From CAVQKZ01 sp963837325 (GTDB lineage: Bacteria; Actinomycetota; Actinomycetes; Mycobacteriales; Jatrophihabitantaceae), in the NCBI GenBank assembly GCA_963837325.1, contig CAWIMV010000001.1:62001-126000 (forward strand): a stretch of DNA of 64,000 nucleotides. Reading direction: 5' to 3'. Shown in pieces: positions 60,133 to 64,000 of the stretch. The translations under genes were made by a program, and so were the position numbers. Below the pieces are notes generated by a model that ran no database searches, was not told the DNA's origin, and was given only the letters and a program-made list of their open reading frames with translations. The stretch's first letter is position 1. Every line of letters begins with the position of its first letter.

Positions 60133-60975
60133 ATGGCGATGATCGACGTACACACGCACTGCCACTTGGCTGAGCATTGGGGTTGCGAGTGGCATCGGAA
60201 CTGGCAACCGGTGTACGGCCACGAATACGCGGATCACGATCCGGCGTCCTACGACGCCGCGATGTCCGCGGGCGGGGTCGAGCTCGCATTCGTCTTCGGG
60301 CTGCGCGCGACGCGGGCCGGCGTGATCACCCCGAACGAATACGTCCAGGACTTCTGCGCCAAGACGACGACCGAGACGATCGGGTTTATGGCATTGGATC
60401 TTTCCGATCGGGACGTCATGGATCAGCTCGCCGACGGGATCGAGCGAGGGCTGCGCGGCGTCAAGCTCTACCCGGTGCTGGCGCACTTCGATCCGCGCGA
60501 TGCCGTTCACGACCGGTTCTATGAGGCTGCGGCCGACGCCGGCCTGATCCTACTGTGGCACATGGGGACGACGCCGAGCCCGGAGGGACGGCTCGAGGTG
60601 AGTCAGCCACTCGTCGTGGACGAAGTCGCCCGGCGGCACCCGGACCTTGTGCAGATCATCGCTCATCTGGGGCACCCTTGGCAGCGCGAGTCTGTCGTCG
60701 TCTTGCGCAAGAACCGCAACGTCCTTGCCGACGTATCGGCAAGCTGGGCGCGACCGCTCGATGGCTACCTGGCCCTGGTGCGGGCGCAGGAGTGGGGCGT
60801 CGTGCCCAAGTTGCTGTTCGGCTCCGACTTCCCGATGTGGACGCCGTCCGAGGCGGTGGCCGGATTGCACGAGATCGGGGAGATGCAGGTAGCCGGCCTG
60901 CCGAAGGTGCACACCGACACGATCGATTGGCTGATCAACGGCGACCCACGCTCGGCACTCGGGCTGACACGATGA
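60133..60975 (+). CDS. TIM-barrel amidohydrolase (COG2159 type)
   Basis: A 280-residue amidohydrolase_2 protein with H7-x-H9 (DVHTHCH), GVKLYPVLAHFDP, HLGHPW and FGSDFPMW, the pattern of metal-dependent decarboxylases/hydrolases. Substrates in this family are carboxylated or lactone compounds. The ATG lies 18 bases after the deacylase stop, and its stop overlaps the next gene, so it belongs to the same operon. Its specific step is unknown. Confidence 0.82.
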   Translation: MAMIDVHTHCHLAEHWGCEWHRNWQPVYGHEYADHDPASYDAAMSAGGVELAFVFGLRATRAGVITPNEYVQDFCAKTTTETIGFMALDLSDRDVMDQLADGIERGLRGVKLYPVLAHFDPRDAVHDRFYEAAADAGLILLWHMGTTPSPEGRLEVSQPLVVDEVARRHPDLVQIIAHLGHPWQRESVVVLRKNRNVLADVSASWARPLDGYLALVRAQEWGVVPKLLFGSDFPMWTPSEAVAGLHEIGEMQVAGLPKVHTDTIDWLINGDPRSALGLTR

Positions 60976-62099
60976 CCTACGACCCGCTGCTCCGCGGCCT
61001 GCCCGTGAGCCTCGACGAGTTGCCCACTCCGATGCTCCTCGTCGACGTCGACCGTCTCGACCACAACATCCGCGATATGGCCGACCGGTTCGCCGCCGCC
61101 GGAGTGCGGCTGCGCCCACACGTGAAGACGTCGAAGTGCTGGAATGTCGCTCGGCGTCAGCTGGCAGCGGGCGCGATCGGATTTACCTGCTCGACTGCGG
61201 CAGAGGTCGCGTGGCTGCAGGACCGGGGGGTGTCCGATCTGCTTTGGGCTCACCTGCCGGTGGGACCGCGCAAGGTCGAGTTCGCAGTCGCGGCGGCGGC
61301 GCGCGGCGGACTCACGGTCGCGCTCGACTCCCTCGACGCGGCGCGCCCACTCTCCGCCGCGGCGGCGGCCGCCGGGGTCGTCGTGCCATTCGTGCTCGAG
61401 GTGAACACCGGGCATGCTCGCACTGGGGTCGAGCCCGACGCCGCCACGCAGTGCGCCGGCGCGCTGGCTGCGCTGCCCGGCTTGCGGCTTCGCGGTGTGC
61501 TGACCCACGAGGGCCACCTGTCGGCGCTGCGCGACCGCCCCGCTTTGGAGCATGCGGGCGCCGCGGCCGGGACGTTGCTCGGCGAGGTGGCCGCGCAACT
61601 TCGCGCGGCCGGGCATGAGCTTGATCTCGTATCGGTCGGCTCGACGCCGGGTGCGACGTCGGCGCCATTCGCGCCCGGCGTGACCGAGGGTCGGCCGGGC
61701 ACCTACGTGTACTTCGACGCGAACCAGGTGCGCCTCGGCAGCGCCGCACTGGACTGCTGCGCGATGTCCGTCCTTACCCGGGTCGTGAGTGTGCAGCGCC
61801 GCGGACGCGCGATCGTGGACGCCGGCATCAAGGCGATGAGTTCGGATGCCATTGCGACCGCGGGTTCGGTGGGATTCGTGTGTGACCGCACGTTGCAGCC
61901 GCTTCCGGATGTCGTGTTCGCCGAGGGCAACGAGGAACACGGCTTCCTGACCGGTGATGGAGTCGCGAACCTGTCGCTCGGCGATCCACTCCGCGTCGTG
62001 CCGAATCACGCCTGCGGCACCACGAACATGTGGAGCCATGTCGTCGCGATTCGCGGCGAATCGGTCGTCGACGACTGGCCGATCAGCGCACGGTACTAA
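60972..62099 (+). CDS. D-threonine aldolase / D-serine dehydratase-like PLP enzyme
   Basis: A 375-residue fold-III PLP enzyme (alanine racemase N-domain). K52 in RPHVKT holds PLP; the C-terminal metal site is H346/C348 in NHACG, as in metal-dependent D-serine dehydratases and D-threonine aldolases. It would split or dehydrate a beta-hydroxy-D-amino acid. The ATG overlaps the previous stop (ATGA). Placed after a D-aminoacylase and near RidA it forms a short route from an N-acyl-D-amino acid to a keto acid or aldehyde plus glycine. Confidence 0.82.
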   Translation: MTYDPLLRGLPVSLDELPTPMLLVDVDRLDHNIRDMADRFAAAGVRLRPHVKTSKCWNVARRQLAAGAIGFTCSTAAEVAWLQDRGVSDLLWAHLPVGPRKVEFAVAAAARGGLTVALDSLDAARPLSAAAAAAGVVVPFVLEVNTGHARTGVEPDAATQCAGALAALPGLRLRGVLTHEGHLSALRDRPALEHAGAAAGTLLGEVAAQLRAAGHELDLVSVGSTPGATSAPFAPGVTEGRPGTYVYFDANQVRLGSAALDCCAMSVLTRVVSVQRRGRAIVDAGIKAMSSDAIATAGSVGFVCDRTLQPLPDVVFAEGNEEHGFLTGDGVANLSLGDPLRVVPNHACGTTNMWSHVVAIRGESVVDDWPISARY

Positions 62100-62110
62100 T
62101 GCTGGCTCGC

Positions 62111-62132
62111 TTGACATGGAACGGCATTTTAT
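62111..62132 (+). promoter_or_regulatory. promoter with IclR-type operator, PIG-L gene
   Basis: TTGACA (62111-62116) runs into ATGGAACGGCATTTTAT (62116-62132), which has two mismatches in the right arm (TTTTAT for TTCCAT). The fusion is the same as at 58484 and 63077. Confidence 0.6.
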
Positions 62133-62171
62133 GTCTGCTGGTCGCCGTATCACCGTCGCCTATCCGGAGCA

Positions 62172-63029
62172 GTGGTTTCTCTCGTGAAGATCATGACGAT
62201 TTACGCCCACCCGGCGGACACGATCACGAACTGCGGGGGGACGATTGCCCGCCACGCGGACAACGGTGACGAGATCGTGGCCCTCATTCTGACCCACGGT
62301 GGGCGCATTCACGCCAACAGGTACGCGGAGGAATGGCGCAAGCAAAATCCCGACGCCGACATCGTGGCGTCAGGGCTGGCCGACATCGTCGCCAACAAGA
62401 AGATGGAGTTGCGGCGGGCCGCCGACATCGTCGGCATATCCGAGGTCATCACGCTCGACCTCGATGACACGCTCGCCACGCTCAAGGAAGACGTCGTCGA
62501 GCTCGTCGCAGGGCAGATCGCCGAGCAGGCCCCGGACGTGCTGATCTGCGACTATCCGCTGAACCCGGTCGTCGCGACCAACGGGCACACGATCGCCACG
62601 TCGACCGCCCTCGCCGCGCTCGGCCGGACGGGCAGCTACCTGCGCAACCTCGACGGGCGGACCGAGTTCAGCGTGAAGCAGATCTTCTTCACATCGCTGC
62701 CGGTGTTTCCCAGCGACGGGTTGAGCACCTACGGCATCCGTAACGATCTGCTCATCGACATCAGCGACCTCGTGGGGCGCAAGGTCGCCGCAATGGATTG
62801 CTTCGTCAGCCAGGGCTACCACGGACTGTTCGCCCGGAAGCTGATCGAGTCCAACAACGGCGAATTCGGTCGGGTGGCGGGGGTGAACTTCGCAGAGGCG
62901 TACTGCCGGATGTACAACGAGACGAGGACCTTGCTGCCGGTCACCGAGGCCGCGATGACGGCCGACCCGCTGACCAGGCACATCACCTACTCGAGCCATG
63001 ACCTGCGGGCCAGCTTTCCGGTTTCCTGA
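62172..63029 (+). CDS. PIG-L/LmbE-family deacetylase-like protein (altered active-site motif)
   Basis: A 285-residue PIG-L-type protein: IYAHPADTITNCGGTIARHAD at the start, ALILTHGGRI, and NPVVATNGHTIA where the second histidine ligand lies. The classic motif is AHPDD; here it is AHPAD, so the usual catalytic aspartate is alanine while histidine and the second aspartate (zinc ligands) remain. Canonical members remove acetyl from GlcNAc or related amino sugars. It might be a binding protein or use another base. The GTG at 62172 or that at 62184 (VKIMTIYAHP) starts it. Confidence 0.75.
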   Translation: MVSLVKIMTIYAHPADTITNCGGTIARHADNGDEIVALILTHGGRIHANRYAEEWRKQNPDADIVASGLADIVANKKMELRRAADIVGISEVITLDLDDTLATLKEDVVELVAGQIAEQAPDVLICDYPLNPVVATNGHTIATSTALAALGRTGSYLRNLDGRTEFSVKQIFFTSLPVFPSDGLSTYGIRNDLLIDISDLVGRKVAAMDCFVSQGYHGLFARKLIESNNGEFGRVAGVNFAEAYCRMYNETRTLLPVTEAAMTADPLTRHITYSSHDLRASFPVS

Positions 63030-63076
63030 CCCAGCTAGGGCAACGACGTCTCGACCGCGTCGTGGGCCGACGATTA

Positions 63077-63098
63077 TTGACATGGAACGCTATTCCAT
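63077..63098 (+). promoter_or_regulatory. promoter with perfect IclR-type operator, secreted glycosidase
   Basis: TTGACA (63077-63082) is joined to ATGGAACGCTATTCCAT (63082-63098), in which the arms ATGGAA and TTCCAT are perfectly complementary. A -10-like TACGAA follows at 63100. It is the best-conserved of the sites in the window. Confidence 0.7.
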
Positions 63099-63143
63099 TT
63101 ACGAATAATGAGCGTTGTCCGTTGTGCGAGCCTGGAGGCCGTT

Positions 63144-64000
63144 GTGCGAAGTTTGAACCGCTGCTTGCGCTATCGCTCGGCCCCAGCCGCCGTCGCCTTG
63201 ATCGCAAGTGGGGCGATCCTCGTGCTCACCCCCGCATCCGCCCAGCAGCTCCCGCAACCCGTTCCGGGCCGGCCCGGCGCGCTGATCGCGAACGGTGGCT
63301 TCGACGTCGGCGACCGTTCCGGCCATCCGATCAACTGGGCGGTTGACGGCAACACCAACGGCGCAAAGATCGTCAACCTCTCGGCGTACCGATCCGAAGG
63401 CATCGCTTCCCTTCAGGTGGACAGTTCGGCCGGCGCGGTCACGATTTCGAGCGAACGAGCGGTCGCAACCGCCGGTGAGCGCTACACCGCGTCCGCCGAG
63501 GTGAAGGGCAAGAGTGGTGAACCAGCGCAGTTCTCGCTGCAGTTCACCGACTTCAACGGCACCGTGCTGGCGACGCAGACCGCATCGCCGACCTTCAGCA
63601 CCGACTGGCAGAAGGTCACGGTGGCGGCGACCGCGCCGAGCCACAACGGCGCATCTCAGTCTCGCAATCACGAGCGGCAGCGCCGCCGGCGTGTCGTACT
63701 GGGACGAGGTGGCCGCGAACGGAACGCCGGTGCCGTACGACCCGAAACTCGCTACGTCGCGCGAGCTGTTCCTCGACAACTACCGAATCGCTTCCGCCAG
63801 CAATGTCGGTCGCGTCGTGCACCCGGCGGACAAGCTGCCTGGTCCGGTGCTGCGCCCGGACAAGCCGTGGGAGAACAGCACGTACACCTACGGTTCGGTC
63901 TACAAGGTCGGCGGCGTCTACCGCATGTGGTACACCTGCACGAACTCGACCGGCTACGACCTCTGCTATGCCCAGAGTACGGACGGAACGAGGTGGACGA
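63144..64000 (+). CDS. secreted carbohydrate-active protein, frameshifted and partial
   Basis: The GTG at 63144 with GGAGG upstream starts a protein with a signal peptide (about residues 1-32, TPASAQQ site) and a carbohydrate-binding fold (NGGFDVGDRSGHPINW, TASAEVKGKSGEPAQFSLQF). At about 63650 the frame must change to continue as AGVSYWDEVAANGTPV and the propeller-like part SRELFLDNYRIASASNVGRVVHP, WYTCTNSTGYDLCYAQSTDGT, which resembles five-bladed glycoside hydrolases. A single missing base in GGCGCATCTC explains it. The gene runs off the window end. Because a good IclR site precedes it, error or recent mutation is likely. Confidence 0.7.
   Translation, partial: MRSLNRCLRYRSAPAAVALIASGAILVLTPASAQQLPQPVPGRPGALIANGGFDVGDRSGHPINWAVDGNTNGAKIVNLSAYRSEGIASLQVDSSAGAVTISSERAVATAGERYTASAEVKGKSGEPAQFSLQFTDFNGTVLATQTASPTFSTDWQKVTVAATAPSHNGASQSRNHERQRRRRVVLGRGGRERNAGAVRPETRYVARAVPRQLPNRFRQQCRSRRAPGGQAAWSGAAPGQAVGEQHVHLRFGLQGRRRLPHVVHLHELDRLRPLLCPEYGRNEVD

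Noticed and set aside
58450..60289. Extended minus-strand frame upstream of RidA (to 60289)
   Set aside because: It overlaps the D-aminoacylase in full; the ATG at 58450 with a ribosome site gives the normal RidA length.
1..64000. CRISPR array
   Set aside because: No run of short regularly spaced identical repeats is visible anywhere in the window.

Overview
The window is about 64 kb of GC-rich DNA (visibly about two-thirds G+C, codon third positions mostly G/C, many GTG/TTG starts, four-base ATGA-type gene overlaps) and reads as the chromosome of a free-living actinobacterium. Support includes lipoprotein binding proteins with lipobox cysteines, an NB-ARC/TPR LuxR regulator, a ChrB/COG4280 pair, DUF4862 and many one-component regulators of carbohydrate and peptide uptake. 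I cannot name the genus.

Region 1 (0-6.3 kb) looks like accessory or defence DNA: a 3' fragment of a tRNA-Ala gene, a primase-helicase of the TOTE/AEP type, a type IV toxin-antitoxin pair (AbiEi/AbiEii) with its own promoter and inverted-repeat operator, and a complete 1260-bp IS3-family element with a 4-bp target duplication. Region 2 (6.3-8 kb) is a ChrB-like regulator divergent from a COG4280 membrane protein and a small membrane protein. Region 3 (8-18.9 kb) is a co-oriented run of eight genes on the minus strand (amidohydrolase, C45 Ntn-hydrolase, siderophore-type binding protein, two permeases, ATPase, TldD, TldE) next to a divergent RpiR regulator. It suggests an uptake-and-hydrolysis system for a modified peptide or metallophore. 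Region 4 (18.9-22 kb) has a VIT1/CCC1-type metal transporter, a cREC-domain protein and a secreted phosphoesterase.

Region 5 (22.2-31.7 kb) is a sugar cluster (LacI regulator, frameshifted GH42 beta-galactosidase, enolase-superfamily dehydratase, CUT1 ABC transporter, FadR-type regulator). It is bracketed by two decayed pieces of a phosphodiester-glycosidase (NAGPA-like) gene. Region 6 (31.8-43 kb) is a patchwork of single genes: YCII, GNAT, TetR with a reductase, an AadA-like nucleotidyltransferase, a large LuxR regulator with two tiny genes, an APH-like kinase, a quinone oxidoreductase and an SNF2 helicase.

Region 7 (43-64 kb) is a large catabolic locus: LacZ, a GSA-type aminotransferase, DUF4862, two Gfo/Idh/MocA oxidoreductases, an FAH-family hydrolase, a complete dipeptide-type ABC transporter, IclR, RidA, an N-acyl-D-amino-acid deacylase, a TIM-barrel amidohydrolase, a D-threonine aldolase/D-serine dehydratase-like PLP enzyme, a PIG-L deacetylase and a secreted glycosidase (cut by the window edge). 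Near-palindromic sites of the form ATGGAA-N5-TTCCAT recur in its promoters, three times joined to a TTGACA -35 box; they are the likely IclR operators that unite the locus.

A dispersed noncoding repeat (three clear copies at 5.9, 20.2 and 39.4 kb, possibly a fourth scrap at the tRNA fragment) is not explained by any gene.
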